DNA of 64,000 nt from JBBPZA01 sp963797015 (GTDB taxonomy: Bacteria; Actinomycetota; Thermoleophilia; Solirubrobacterales; Solirubrobacteraceae): contig CAWCNV010000003.1 of NCBI GenBank assembly GCA_963797015.1, positions 124,001 through 188,000 of the forward strand. The letters are read 5' to 3'. The notes beneath the pieces were generated by a model. That model searched no databases. It saw nothing but the letters and a program-made list of their open reading frames with translations, and was not told the DNA's origin. This document shows, piece by piece, positions 16,103-24,040 of the stretch. Each line of letters starts with the position of its first letter. The stretch's first letter is position 1. A program made the position numbers and the translations under genes.

Positions 16103-17205
16103 TCGCCACCCTCCTCGCCGGCCAGCCCGCGCACGTCTTCCCCTCGCCGCACGCCGGCACGGGTCTCGTCGATCGCGTACCAGCCGCGGACCTGGTCGCC
16201 GAGCACGTAGACGTCGTCGTAGAGCGACTCGGGAGTGGGGAAGGGGGAGTCGTCGGCGAACGCGACGGCGCGGTCGACGCGCTCGCCGACGCGGTGGTCG
16301 AGCTGCTCGAAGAAGCCCTCCTCGATCACGCCTTCCTCGCGCAGCCGCTTCGCGAAGCTCTCGATCGGATCGCGCTTGCGCCACTCGAGCACCTGCTCCT
16401 TGGTCCGGTACTCCTCCGGATCGGCCATCGAGTGGCCGCGGAAGCGGTAGGTGATCGCTTCCACCAGCACCGGCCGGCGGTCCTCGCGAGCGACGCGCAG
16501 CGCCTCGCCGATGACCGCGTGGGTGTCCAGCACGTCCATGCCGTCGCACTCCATCCCCGGCACGCCGAAGCCCTCGCCCTTGCGCTGCAGGTCGACCACG
16601 GCCGAGTGGCGCTCGAGCGCTGTGCCCATGCCGAACTGGTTGTTGGAGACGAGGAAGACGATCGGCAGCCGCCACAACGCCGCGAGGTTCATGGTCTCGC
16701 CGAACGTGCCCTGGTTGGAGGCGCCGTCGCCGAAGTTGCACACGCACACGTCCTCGGTCCCCAGGTAGTCGGCGGTGAGCGCGACGCCGGCGCCGATCGG
16801 GAGGTTGCCGCCGACGATCCCGTAGCCGCCGAGGAAGCGCCGCTGCGCGTCGAACATGTGCATCGAGCCGCCGCGGCCGCGGCACAGCCCGCCCTCGCGC
16901 CCGAACAACTCGGCCATCACCGCGTCCGGGCTCGAGCCGCGCGCGAGCGCGTGGCCGTGCGAGCGGTAGGCCGAGATCAGGTAGTCGGAGTCGCGCATCG
17001 CGCGAACCGTGCCGATGATCGTCGCCTCCTCTCCGATCGCCAGGTGCAGGAAGCCGCCGACCTTGGCCTTCGCGTACATCTCCCCGGCGCGCTCCTCGAA
17101 GCGTCGGATCAGGAGCATCGAGGCGAGCCACTCACGAGCGGTGTCGGCCTCGGGCAGGGGACGACCCTCGCGCCTCGGTGGAGCCTGCGTCACGTGCTCG
17201 GCCAT
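16099..17205 (-). CDS. pdhA: Pyruvate dehydrogenase E1 component, alpha subunit
   Basis: Binds thiamine diphosphate: the motif GDGASNQGTFGETMNLAALW to NN carries the GDG..N metal-binding signature. Other marks are YRSHGHALARG, GGSMHMF and the phosphorylation-loop region RFRGHSMADPEEYR. 368 residues, normal length. First gene of the E1-alpha/E1-beta/E2 operon, with TATCGT 8 bases before its ATG and no ribosome-binding site, so the message is probably leaderless. The thiamine genes 3-5 kb away supply part of its cofactor. Confidence 0.94.
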   Translation of the reverse strand: MAEHVTQAPPRREGRPLPEADTAREWLASMLLIRRFEERAGEMYAKAKVGGFLHLAIGEEATIIGTVRAMRDSDYLISAYRSHGHALARGSSPDAVMAELFGREGGLCRGRGGSMHMFDAQRRFLGGYGIVGGNLPIGAGVALTADYLGTEDVCVCNFGDGASNQGTFGETMNLAALWRLPIVFLVSNNQFGMGTALERHSAVVDLQRKGEGFGVPGMECDGMDVLDTHAVIGEALRVAREDRRPVLVEAITYRFRGHSMADPEEYRTKEQVLEWRKRDPIESFAKRLREEGVIEEGFFEQLDHRVGERVDRAVAFADDSPFPTPESLYDDVYVLGDQVRGWYAIDETRAGVRRGEDVRGLAGEEGGE

Positions 17206-17213
17206 CCCGGCTC

Positions 17214-17219
17214 ACGATA
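17214..17219 (-). promoter_or_regulatory. Putative -10 box of the pyruvate dehydrogenase operon (leaderless)
   Basis: Minus-strand TATCGT, 8 bases before the pdhA ATG. No Shine-Dalgarno sequence lies between. Confidence 0.5.
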
Positions 17220-17276
17220 GCCCGTGCCCGGCCCCGCTCCGAGCGGGTGGCCGAAGCGGCAATTGCGCTTGCGGAG

Positions 17277-17546
17277 CTAGGCCTCGGAGCCCTGCTCGTG
17301 GGGGAGCGGCTCGGTGGCCTCCTCCCACTTCACGATGAAGGTCAGCGCGTCGAGCTGGACCAGGTCCGCGCGCAGCAGGCGGGCCAGGCGCGTGGCGCGG
17401 CGCGGCTCGAGGTCCCAGTGCAGCGCGACCTCGCCGGTCTCGATCTCGACCACCTCGACGTGGTCCAGGCGCCCGCGCTCGGCCAGGAACGCCGGCGCGA
17501 TCCCGCCGCGGCGGACGAGCAGCCTGTAGGCGCGGTCGGCCCTCAT
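17277..17546 (-). CDS. Small conserved-looking protein, 89 residues, unknown
   Basis: MRADRAYRLLVRRGGIAPAF and following: a compact alpha/beta protein with HVEVVEIETGEVALHWDLEP and RATRLARLLRADLVQLDALT, ending in an acidic tail. No family recognised. Its ATG overlaps the stop of the DsbA-like gene (ATGA), and it is the last gene of the lpd operon, so its level should follow Lpd. TAG at 17277. Confidence 0.6.
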   Translation of the reverse strand: MRADRAYRLLVRRGGIAPAFLAERGRLDHVEVVEIETGEVALHWDLEPRRATRLARLLRADLVQLDALTFIVKWEEATEPLPHEQGSEA

Positions 17547-18181
17547 GCCGCCGCTCGCGCCGCCTCCTCGACGGCCGCCTCGCCGGCGTACAGCCGGCCG
17601 TCCACGCCGATGGTCGGCACCGTGCGCACGCCCGCCCGCGCGGCCGCCTCGTTCGCCTGCCGCAGCGCCTCGCGGGTGGACCGCAGCTCGACCGCCTTGA
17701 ACAGCGCCGCGGGGTGCAGCTCGCAAGCCGCAGCGGCGATCGCGACCGAGTCCGGGTCGGACAGGTCGCGCCCGGCGGCGAAGGCCTGGCGGAAGGCGGC
17801 CAGCGAGTAGGCCACCGCGCGGCCGATGGCGCGGGCGTAGGTGGCGGCGAGCATGGCAATGCGCGTGTCCGTGGGCCAGCGCGCCGGCCAGCGCAGCGGC
17901 TGCAGCCCGCGCCGCTCGGCGCGCCGGGCGACGTCCTCCATCAGGCTCTCGCGCTCGGCCTCGCAGCGCCAGGCTTCGAGGTCCTCACCGCCCTCGAGCT
18001 CGGACAGCAGGATCGGCTGCCACTCGGGGACGACGGGGAGCACGGCGTTGACCCGCTCGGCGGCCAGATACGCCTCCGGGCTCGCGAGGTCGTAGTAGAA
18101 GACCGGCCGCTGGGCCGGCGCGGGCGCCGCCGCCGTGCGCGCGCCGCCGGCGGCGACGACGGTCAGCCGTGGATCAGCCAT
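17543..18181 (-). CDS. DsbA/HCCA-isomerase-family thioredoxin-fold protein
   Basis: 212 residues. The start of the fold, VFYYDLASPEAYLAAERV, is the hallmark of the 2-hydroxychromene-2-carboxylate isomerase/DsbA family (F-Y-x-D-x-x-S-P), and AAARAGVRTVPTIGVDGRLY holds the cis-Pro loop. There is no CxxC, so a glutathione- or mycothiol-type isomerase or transferase role is likelier than disulfide exchange (inference). The ATG at 18181 overlaps the end of lpd by 19 bases; the stop overlaps the next gene as ATGA. No signal peptide. Confidence 0.78.
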   Translation of the reverse strand: MADPRLTVVAAGGARTAAAPAPAQRPVFYYDLASPEAYLAAERVNAVLPVVPEWQPILLSELEGGEDLEAWRCEAERESLMEDVARRAERRGLQPLRWPARWPTDTRIAMLAATYARAIGRAVAYSLAAFRQAFAAGRDLSDPDSVAIAAAACELHPAALFKAVELRSTREALRQANEAAARAGVRTVPTIGVDGRLYAGEAAVEEAARAAA

Positions 18182-19536
18182 CCATCCGCGGCACGCGCCG
18201 CCTCCATCACGGCCTCCGAGAGCGTCGGATGGCCGTGGACGATGCGCGCCACCTCGTGGTAGCCGCCCTCGAGCGCGCGCACGTTGACCAGCTCCTGGAT
18301 CAGCTCGGTCGCCTTGGCGCCCACGATGTGGCCGCCGAGCAGCTCGCCGTACTTCTTCTCGCCGACGATCTTCACCAGTCCCTGACGGTCGCCGTAGACC
18401 GTGCCGGCGCCGACGGCCCCGTACTGGAGCTTCCCCACGGTCACGTCGTGGCCCTGCTCGCGCGCCTGCTCCTCGGTGAGGCCGAAGCTCGCGACGTTGG
18501 GCGTGCAGAACGTGGCGCGCGGGATGTCGACGTACACGAGCGGTTCGGGGTCCTGACCGGCTGCATCTTCGACCGCGATGATGCCCTCGTCGGAGGCCTT
18601 GTGCGCCAGCGCCGGGCCGTGCACGAGGTCCCCGATCGCGTACACACCGTCGCGCGTGGTGCGCATCGTCGGGCCCACCTTCACCAGTCCGTGCTCGTCG
18701 AGCTCGATGCCGGCGTCGGCGATCCCGAGCCCTTCGACGTCCGGGCCGCGCCCGGCGGCGATGCACAGGTAGTCGACCTCGCCGCTCTCGCCGCCGTAGG
18801 TGAAGCGCACCGCGCCGTCGGTGGCCTCCACGTTCTCGACCAGCGTGCCCGTGAAGACCTCGATGCCCTGCTTCTTGAGGCCCCGCTCGACGAGCTTTGA
18901 GATGTCGGCGTCCTCGGTCGGCAGGACGCGGTCGAGCGCCTCGAACAGCATCACCCGGCTGCCCAGTCGCACGTAGGCCGAGGCCACCTCGACCCCCGAC
19001 GCGCCGGCGCCGATGACCGCGATCGAGCCCGGCTGCTCCTCGGTCAACCACGCGCCGGCGGTGTCGATCACGCGCCCGCCGAACTGCGTCCCGGGCACCG
19101 GCCGCGGCACCGACCCGCAGGCCAGGATCACGGTCGTGGCCTCGAGCTCGCTTTCGCCGACGTGCACCTTCCCGTCGGCGGTGACGGCGCCCTCGCCCTC
19201 GACCACCTCGATGCCGTTCTTCTTGAACAGTCCTGCGACGCCCCCGGTCAGGGTCTTGATCACCTTCGCGCGGCGCGCGGCGATCGCCGCGAAGTCGACC
19301 GTCACCCCGTCGACCGCGAGCCCGAAGTCGCCGGCGTCGTCGATCTCGGACTTCACGTCGGCGACGCGCAGCACGGCCTTGGCCGGGATGCACGCCTCGT
19401 TGAGGCAGCGACCGCCGACGACCTGCGCCTTCTCGACGACTGCGGTGCGCATGCCGAGCTGCGCGGCGCGTATGGCGGCGACGTAGCCCCCCGGTCCGGA
19501 GCCGATAACGATGCAGTCGAAGTCGCCCTCCGCCAT
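18163..19536 (-). CDS. lpdA: Dihydrolipoamide dehydrogenase (E3)
   Basis: Re-oxidises the dihydrolipoyl arm of E2 and passes electrons to NAD. 457 residues: FAD site GSGPGGYVAAIRAAQLG, redox disulfide C44/C49 (GGRCLNEACIPAK), NAD site VIGAGASGVEVASAY, second FAD motif YAIGDLVHGP and the active-site His-Glu pair in VHGHPTLSEAVMEAA. NEA replaces the common NVG between the cysteines, but the spacing is kept. It heads a three-gene operon. ATG at 19536 has TAGACT 9 bases upstream and no ribosome-binding site. Confidence 0.95.
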   Translation of the reverse strand: MAEGDFDCIVIGSGPGGYVAAIRAAQLGMRTAVVEKAQVVGGRCLNEACIPAKAVLRVADVKSEIDDAGDFGLAVDGVTVDFAAIAARRAKVIKTLTGGVAGLFKKNGIEVVEGEGAVTADGKVHVGESELEATTVILACGSVPRPVPGTQFGGRVIDTAGAWLTEEQPGSIAVIGAGASGVEVASAYVRLGSRVMLFEALDRVLPTEDADISKLVERGLKKQGIEVFTGTLVENVEATDGAVRFTYGGESGEVDYLCIAAGRGPDVEGLGIADAGIELDEHGLVKVGPTMRTTRDGVYAIGDLVHGPALAHKASDEGIIAVEDAAGQDPEPLVYVDIPRATFCTPNVASFGLTEEQAREQGHDVTVGKLQYGAVGAGTVYGDRQGLVKIVGEKKYGELLGGHIVGAKATELIQELVNVRALEGGYHEVARIVHGHPTLSEAVMEAARAADGWLIHG

Positions 19537-19545
19537 CGGCGGGCG

Positions 19546-19551
19546 AGTCTA
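19546..19551 (-). promoter_or_regulatory. Putative -10 box of the lpdA operon (leaderless)
   Basis: Minus-strand TAGACT, 9 bases before the lpdA ATG. Confidence 0.45.
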
Positions 19552-19591
19552 GTAATCCGCGCGAATCACGCTGGCCCGTGGGCGGCTTGGT

Positions 19592-20140
19592 TCACGCCGG
19601 CGGGCCGCTTGCACGGCGCTGCGGCATCTGCACGCGGGCCATCACCCGGATCAGCTTGTAGAAGAGGTAGCCGAGCGCGAGGATCGCCGCGACGAGCAGC
19701 AGCGCGGCCGGCAGGTGCCGCACGGCGAGCAGGAACAGGAACAGCACGAGCATCTGGATCGCGAGCAGCGCCTCGAAGCCCAGGATCGCCCAGTACTTCA
19801 CTCTCCACATGCCCACGCCGGCGGCGCCGATCACCGCGGCCTGCACGACGGCGAGCGGGAGCTGGTTGTGGTCCGAGTTCGACAGGAGCGCGGCGGCGAT
19901 GTTGGCCGCGGCGATCACACCGGCGGCGACGGCGGCGACGGTCAGCACGACCGGCCGCTCGCCCTCGCGCAGCGGCTCGAGCTGCGCGCGCGCCTCCGCG
20001 TCCTTCGCGCGCCCGCGCGCGTAGCGCTCGGCCATGGCGTCGCGGCCGCTCGGCGGGCCCACGGCCCGGCCCCGGCGCGCGGGCCCGCGCGCTTCCTCCG
20101 CTCCGGTCGCGCGCTCGCGCCGGCGGCTACGTTGCCCCAA
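19592..20140 (-). CDS. Membrane protein, unknown function, TTG start
   Basis: 182 residues: about 60 hydrophilic residues rich in Arg and Glu, then about four hydrophobic segments (VVLTVAAVAAGVIAAANIA; LAVVQAAVIGAAGVGMW; AILGFEALLAIQMLVLFLFL; AALLLVAAILALGYLFY) and a basic end. No family recognised. The TTG at 20140 has a perfect AGGAGG 6 bases upstream and overlaps the thiE end by 14 bases, so it is co-translated with thiE. An inner ATG at 20035 is less likely. Confidence 0.65.
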   Translation of the reverse strand: MGQRSRRRERATGAEEARGPARRGRAVGPPSGRDAMAERYARGRAKDAEARAQLEPLREGERPVVLTVAAVAAGVIAAANIAAALLSNSDHNQLPLAVVQAAVIGAAGVGMWRVKYWAILGFEALLAIQMLVLFLFLLAVRHLPAALLLVAAILALGYLFYKLIRVMARVQMPQRRASGPPA

Positions 20141-20777
20141 CGCGAGCCTCCTCGGACCGGAGTGCGCCGTCGAGCGCCGCGCGCAGCGTGCGTGCGGCCG
20201 CCTCCGGGTCGGGCGCGTCGGCGATCGCGCGCACGACGACGATCCGCCGCGCCCCCGCGGCGACCACCGCTCCGACGTTGCCGGCGTTCAAGCCGCCGAT
20301 GGCGAACCAGGGCAGCGTCGCGTGGGTGGCGGCGTGGCGGATCGGCGCCAGCCCCGCCGCCGGCCGCCCCGGCTTGGTCGGCGTCGCTTGGACCGGGCCC
20401 ACGGCGATGTAGTCGACGCCACGGGCGGCGTCGGCCTGCGCCGCGGAGTGCGTCGAGAGGCCCACCAGGCGCTCCGGCCCGACGTGCGCGCGCGCCTGCT
20501 CGACGGGCGCATCGTCCTGGCCCACATGGACTCCGTCGGCCGCGCACGCCGTCACCAGGTCGGGGCGGTCGTTGAGCATGAACAGGGCGCCATGGGCGTC
20601 GCATGCCGACCTGAATCCCCGCGCCGTGGAGACAACCGCGTCGTCGTCCGCCCGCTTGTCGCGCAGCTGGACGACGTCGACTCCGCCGCGCAGCGCGGCC
20701 TCCAGGAACGCGCGCGGCCGCGCGTCGCACACCAGGTACAGCCGCGCTCGTGACAGGCGCTCGCGTCGATCGTCCAC
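20127..20777 (-). CDS. thiE: Thiamine-phosphate synthase
   Basis: Joins hydroxymethylpyrimidine diphosphate and the thiazole phosphate to make thiamine phosphate. 216 residues with the TIM-barrel signatures YLVCDARP, VDVVQLRDK, NDRPDLVTACAADGVHVGQDD, GLSTHS, YIAVGPVQATPTKPG and FAIGGLNAGNV. Divergent from thiO-thiS-thiG, 36 bases apart. GTG at 20777 leaves no room for a TPP riboswitch. A membrane-protein gene overlaps its 3' end. Confidence 0.94.
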   Translation of the reverse strand: MDDRRERLSRARLYLVCDARPRAFLEAALRGGVDVVQLRDKRADDDAVVSTARGFRSACDAHGALFMLNDRPDLVTACAADGVHVGQDDAPVEQARAHVGPERLVGLSTHSAAQADAARGVDYIAVGPVQATPTKPGRPAAGLAPIRHAATHATLPWFAIGGLNAGNVGAVVAAGARRIVVVRAIADAPDPEAAARTLRAALDGALRSEEARVGAT

Positions 20778-20801
20778 GGCCCGGAGTCTGCCACGCGGCA
20801 C

Positions 20802-20807
20802 TACCCT
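20802..20807 (+). promoter_or_regulatory. Putative -10 box of thiO-thiS-thiG (leaderless)
   Basis: TACCCT lies 6 bases before the GTG at 20814, so transcription should begin at the start codon. The 36-base gap to thiE is too short for a thiamine riboswitch. Confidence 0.45.
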
Positions 20808-20813
20808 GGATAC

Positions 20814-21980
20814 GTGTCGAGCGAGCGACCACAGGCCCACGACGTTGTGGTCGTGGGCGGCGGCGCGATCGGTCTCGCGGCGGCCTGGCACGCGGGGCGC
20901 GCCGGGCGGCGGGTGGTCGTGGTCGAGCGCGACGGCATCGCCGCGGGCGCATCGGGTGTCGCCGCCGGCATGCTCGCGCCGGTCACCGAGGCGACCTTCG
21001 GCGAGCAGCGCCTGACGGAGCTCGGGCTGGCCAGCGCGGCCCGCTGGCCAAGCTTCGCGGCTGAGCTGCGCGAGGCCTCGGGCCGCGATCCCGGCTTGCG
21101 CGCATGCGGGACACTCGTCGTCGCGCGCGACCGCGACGAGGCCGAGGCGCTCGAGCGCGAGATCGAGTTCCGCGCCGAGCACGGGCTGCGCGTCGAGCGC
21201 CTGCGCCCGAGTCAGGCGCGCCGCCTGGAGCCGGCGCTCGCGCCTACGGTGCGGCTCGCCTTCCACGCGCCCGAGGAGCACGCGATCGATCCGCGTCGCC
21301 TGGTCGCGGCGCTGGCCGCGGCCTGCGGGCGGGCGGGCGTCGAGCTGCGCGAGGGCGTCGAGGTGGCCGAGCTGGTGGTCGAGTCCGGCGCGGTGCGCGG
21401 GGTGCGACTCGCCGGCGCCGATGAGCTTCTCGAGGCAGAGGCCGTCGTGGTGGCCGCCGGCGCCTGGTCCGGGACGCTGCCGGGCCTTCCAGAGGAAGCG
21501 CGCGTTCCCGTTCGCCCGGTCAAGGGCCAGCTCCTGCGGCTTCGCGACCCCGAGGGCCCCGGGCTGCTGGCTCGCAACCTGCGCTTCGACGCGGCCCAGC
21601 GCTCCGGCTACCTCGTGCCCCGCGGCGACGGGCGCTACGTGCTCGGCGCCACCGTCGAGGAGCGTGGCTTCGACACGAGCGTCACCGCCGGCGCCATCCA
21701 CGACCTGCTGCACTACGCGGCCGAGGTCGTCCCCGGCGTGCTCGAGCTCGAGCTCGAGCAGGTGCTCGCCGGTCTGCGCCCCGGAACGCCCGACAACACG
21801 CCGCTGGTCGGCGCGGGCAGGGCGCAGGGGCTCGTGTGGGCCACGGGCCACTATCGCAACGGGATCCTGCTCGCGCCGCTGACCGCGCGCGCGGTGGCCG
21901 CGGTGCTGGCCGGCGATCCGCTACCCGGTGAGGCGGCGGCGGCCGATCCGATGCGCTTCGCGCCGGTGGCCGCCGTATGA
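20814..21980 (+). CDS. thiO: Glycine oxidase ThiO
   Basis: FAD enzyme that oxidises glycine to the imine used to build the thiazole ring of thiamine. 388 residues: FAD motif VVGGGAIGLAAAWHAGRAG, GVAAGMLAPVTEA, RPVKGQLLRLR, and the C-terminal FAD/substrate stretch GLRPGTPDNTPLVGAG to TGHYRNGILLAPLTA, all as in ThiO. Its stop overlaps the thiS ATG (ATGA), giving a thiO-thiS-thiG operon, which makes thiazole synthesis the clear role rather than another amino-acid oxidase. Confidence 0.93.
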   Translation: MSSERPQAHDVVVVGGGAIGLAAAWHAGRAGRRVVVVERDGIAAGASGVAAGMLAPVTEATFGEQRLTELGLASAARWPSFAAELREASGRDPGLRACGTLVVARDRDEAEALEREIEFRAEHGLRVERLRPSQARRLEPALAPTVRLAFHAPEEHAIDPRRLVAALAAACGRAGVELREGVEVAELVVESGAVRGVRLAGADELLEAEAVVVAAGAWSGTLPGLPEEARVPVRPVKGQLLRLRDPEGPGLLARNLRFDAAQRSGYLVPRGDGRYVLGATVEERGFDTSVTAGAIHDLLHYAAEVVPGVLELELEQVLAGLRPGTPDNTPLVGAGRAQGLVWATGHYRNGILLAPLTARAVAAVLAGDPLPGEAAAADPMRFAPVAAV

Positions 21981-22180
21981 CCACCGTGACGGTCAACGGC
22001 GCGCACACCGAGGTCGACCTCGGGGCGACGGTCGCGGACGTCGTGCACGCGCTCGACGCGGCCCGCCGCGGAGTCGCGGTGGCCGTGGGAGGCGAGGTGG
22101 TCCCGCGCGGCGAGTGGGAACGGCGCGTGCTCGACGAGGGTGAGCGGGTAGAGGTCGTGCAGGCGATCCAGGGAGGCTGA
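21977..22180 (+). CDS. thiS: Thiamine sulfur carrier protein
   Basis: 67-residue ubiquitin-like carrier that delivers sulfur to ThiG as a C-terminal thiocarboxylate. The Gly-Gly end (VVQAIQGG) is present, and the sequence TTVTVNGAHTEVDLGATVAD fits the beta-grasp fold. The activating enzyme ThiF is not in the window. ATG overlaps the thiO stop; thiG begins 4 bases after the stop. Confidence 0.93.
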   Translation: MTTVTVNGAHTEVDLGATVADVVHALDAARRGVAVAVGGEVVPRGEWERRVLDEGERVEVVQAIQGG

Positions 22181-22183
22181 GGC

Positions 22184-23002
22184 ATGGCTATCGAGCAGTA
22201 CGACGCGGCCGCGCTGGTGGCGCTCGAGGCGGCTGACCCGCTGACCCTGGGCGGTCGCGAGTTTCGCTCGCGCCTGCTGCTGGGCACGGGCGGGTTCACG
22301 CGCATGGAGGCGCTCGCGGCGGCGATCGCGGCCAGTGGCGCGGAGCTCGTGACCGTCGCGCTGCGCCGCATCGACCCCGCGGCGCGCGGCTCGCTGATCG
22401 ACGTACTCGACGGCGCGGGCGTCCAGCTGCTCCCCAACACCGCGGGCTGCTACACGGCGCGCGACGCGATCCGCACCGCGCGCCTCGCGCGCGAGGCGTT
22501 CGAGACCGACTGGGTCAAGCTCGAGGTGATCGGCGACGAGGAGACCCTGCTGCCCGACTCCCCGCAGCTGCTGGAGGCGGCCGAGGTGCTGGTGGACGAG
22601 GGCTTCACGGTGCTCCCCTACACCAACGACGATCCGGTTCTGGCGCGGCGCCTGCAGGACGCCGGCTGCGCGGCGGTCATGCCGCTCGGGTCGCCGATCG
22701 GCAGCGGCATGGGGATCCGCAATCCGTACAACCTGACGATCATGCGCGAGCGCGTCGACGTGCCGCTGATCCTCGACGCCGGCGTGGGCACCGCCTCCGA
22801 CGCCGCGCTGGCGATGGAGCTGGGCTGCGACGCGGTGCTGTGCGCGAGCGCCGTCGCGCGCGCGAAGGACCCCGAGGCGATGGCCCGCGCGATCCGCGCC
22901 GGAGTCGTCGCGGGCAGGCTGGCGCGCCGCGCGGGGCGGATCCCGCGGCGCCTCTACGCGGAGGCCTCCACGCCGCAGTCCGGCGTGCCCGACCTGTCGT
23001 GA
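22184..23002 (+). CDS. thiG: Thiazole synthase
   Basis: Builds thiazole phosphate from deoxyxylulose phosphate, the ThiO product and ThiS-bound sulfur. 272 residues: FRSRLLLGTGGFTRMEAL, RRIDPAARGSLIDVLD, LLPNTAGCYTARDA, the Schiff-base Lys in DWVKLEVIGDEETLLPD, MPLGSPIGSGMGI and DAGVGTASDAALAMELG. Last of the thi genes; its stop overlaps the GTG of the next gene as GTGA. Confidence 0.96.
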   Translation: MAIEQYDAAALVALEAADPLTLGGREFRSRLLLGTGGFTRMEALAAAIAASGAELVTVALRRIDPAARGSLIDVLDGAGVQLLPNTAGCYTARDAIRTARLAREAFETDWVKLEVIGDEETLLPDSPQLLEAAEVLVDEGFTVLPYTNDDPVLARRLQDAGCAAVMPLGSPIGSGMGIRNPYNLTIMRERVDVPLILDAGVGTASDAALAMELGCDAVLCASAVARAKDPEAMARAIRAGVVAGRLARRAGRIPRRLYAEASTPQSGVPDLS

Positions 23003-23487
23003 GCGCATCGCCGGCGGAGGTCGACGAGCTCATCGATCGCTGGCAGGCCGCCTGGTCGAGCCGCGACCCCGATGCGTTCGTCGACCTGTGCGCGCCCAAC
23101 GTCCACTACGAGGACCCGCTCACCTCGGAGCCGCTCGAGGGAGCGGCGGCGCTGGGCCGCCACGCGCAGATGCTGTGGACCGCGATCCCGGACGCGCGCC
23201 TGGAGCGCACCGGCGCGCGGCTCACCGACGGGAACTTCGTGGCCGCCCCGTGCCGGCTGCTCGGGACGCACCGAGCCAGGCTCGGCCCCTTTCCCCCGAC
23301 CGGTCGCTCGGTGGTCATCAACGGCGTCTTCTACGGCGAGCTCGAACGCGGCCGCCTGCGCCGCGTGCGCGCCTTCTTCGACGTCTACACCGCCGCGCGC
23401 GAGCTCGGCATCATGCCCCGCCCGGGCTCGCTCGGCGAGCGGGCGCTGATCGCACTGCGCGGCTTCGGCGTGCGCCTGGAGCGCTGA
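22999..23487 (+). CDS. SnoaL/NTF2-like fold protein
   Basis: 162 residues with the SnoaL-like pattern: DELIDRWQAAWSSRDPDAF, VHYEDPLTSEPLEG, AALGRHAQMLWTAIPDAR and FPPTGRSVVINGVFYGELE. The family includes small isomerases, cyclases and proteins of unknown function. It is translationally coupled to thiG (GTGA overlap), so it may be carried along or could help in thiamine metabolism (inference). Confidence 0.78.
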   Translation: MSASPAEVDELIDRWQAAWSSRDPDAFVDLCAPNVHYEDPLTSEPLEGAAALGRHAQMLWTAIPDARLERTGARLTDGNFVAAPCRLLGTHRARLGPFPPTGRSVVINGVFYGELERGRLRRVRAFFDVYTAARELGIMPRPGSLGERALIALRGFGVRLER

Positions 23488-23510
23488 GCGTCCGCGTGAC
23501 CCCGGCGAAA

Positions 23511-23568
23511 GGCATCGACGAAGGATGAGGGACGGGTCTCGGCCCGCGTCACTCCCTCGTCGATCGCC
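23511..23568. terminator. Hairpin between convergent genes
   Basis: GGC-ATCGACGA (23511-23521) pairs with TCGTCGAT-C-GCC (23557-23568) around a loop of about 35 bases that contains further G/C pairing. It lies between the convergent SnoaL-like and cupredoxin genes, as a two-way terminator would. Both arms also resemble the short dispersed repeat seen at 41.7, 43.9 and 52.4 kb. Confidence 0.4.
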
Positions 23569-23583
23569 GTTGGGCCCCGCACG

Positions 23584-23979
23584 TCACTGCGTGACGACGA
23601 TCGTCCCCTTCTGGTTGGGGTGGATCTGGCAGAAGTAGGGGATCTTGCCCGGCTTGGTCGGCGTGAAGCTGTAGGTCGAGCCCGGGTTGACCGTTCCCGA
23701 CGCAGGGCCGGGACCGCTGACGCCCTGCTGCTTGGTCACCGTGTGCGCGACCGAGTCGTTGTTGGTCCAGGTGATCTTCTGGCCGACCTTCGCGGTGATC
23801 GTCGCGGGGACGAACTGGATGTTCTGCATCATGACCGCCGGCGCGGCTCCGCCGCTCTTGGCCGCGGTCTTGGGCGTGGAGCTCGAGCTCGAGCTGTTGT
23901 CGCTGCTCCCGCCGCACCCGGCGAGCGCGAGCGCGGCCAGCGCGGGCAGGACGGCGAGACGGATCAGCGGGCGGTTCAT
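23584..23979 (-). CDS. Cupredoxin (plastocyanin-like) lipoprotein with Gln in the axial position
   Basis: 131-residue exported copper protein. The signal peptide ends in the lipobox LAGC with Cys22, so it should be lipid-anchored outside the membrane. A Ser-rich tether follows, then a single cupredoxin domain (QFVPATITAKVGQKITWTNN). Copper ligands are His in VAHTV, and Cys and His in YFCQIHPNQKG. The residue where Met normally sits is Gln, as in plant stellacyanins. The ATG has AAGGAG 4 bases upstream. Role probably electron transfer; partner unknown. Confidence 0.88.
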   Translation of the reverse strand: MNRPLIRLAVLPALAALALAGCGGSSDNSSSSSSTPKTAAKSGGAAPAVMMQNIQFVPATITAKVGQKITWTNNDSVAHTVTKQQGVSGPGPASGTVNPGSTYSFTPTKPGKIPYFCQIHPNQKGTIVVTQ

Positions 23980-24040
23980 GGACGCTCCTTCGGGACTGGG
24001 CGGGGAACGAACCGTACTACGGCGACTGAGGAGGCCTGGC

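Noticed and set aside
20778..20813. Possible TPP riboswitch between thiE and thiO
   Set aside because: The gap is only 36 bases, far too short for the aptamer, and no conserved riboswitch core is seen.
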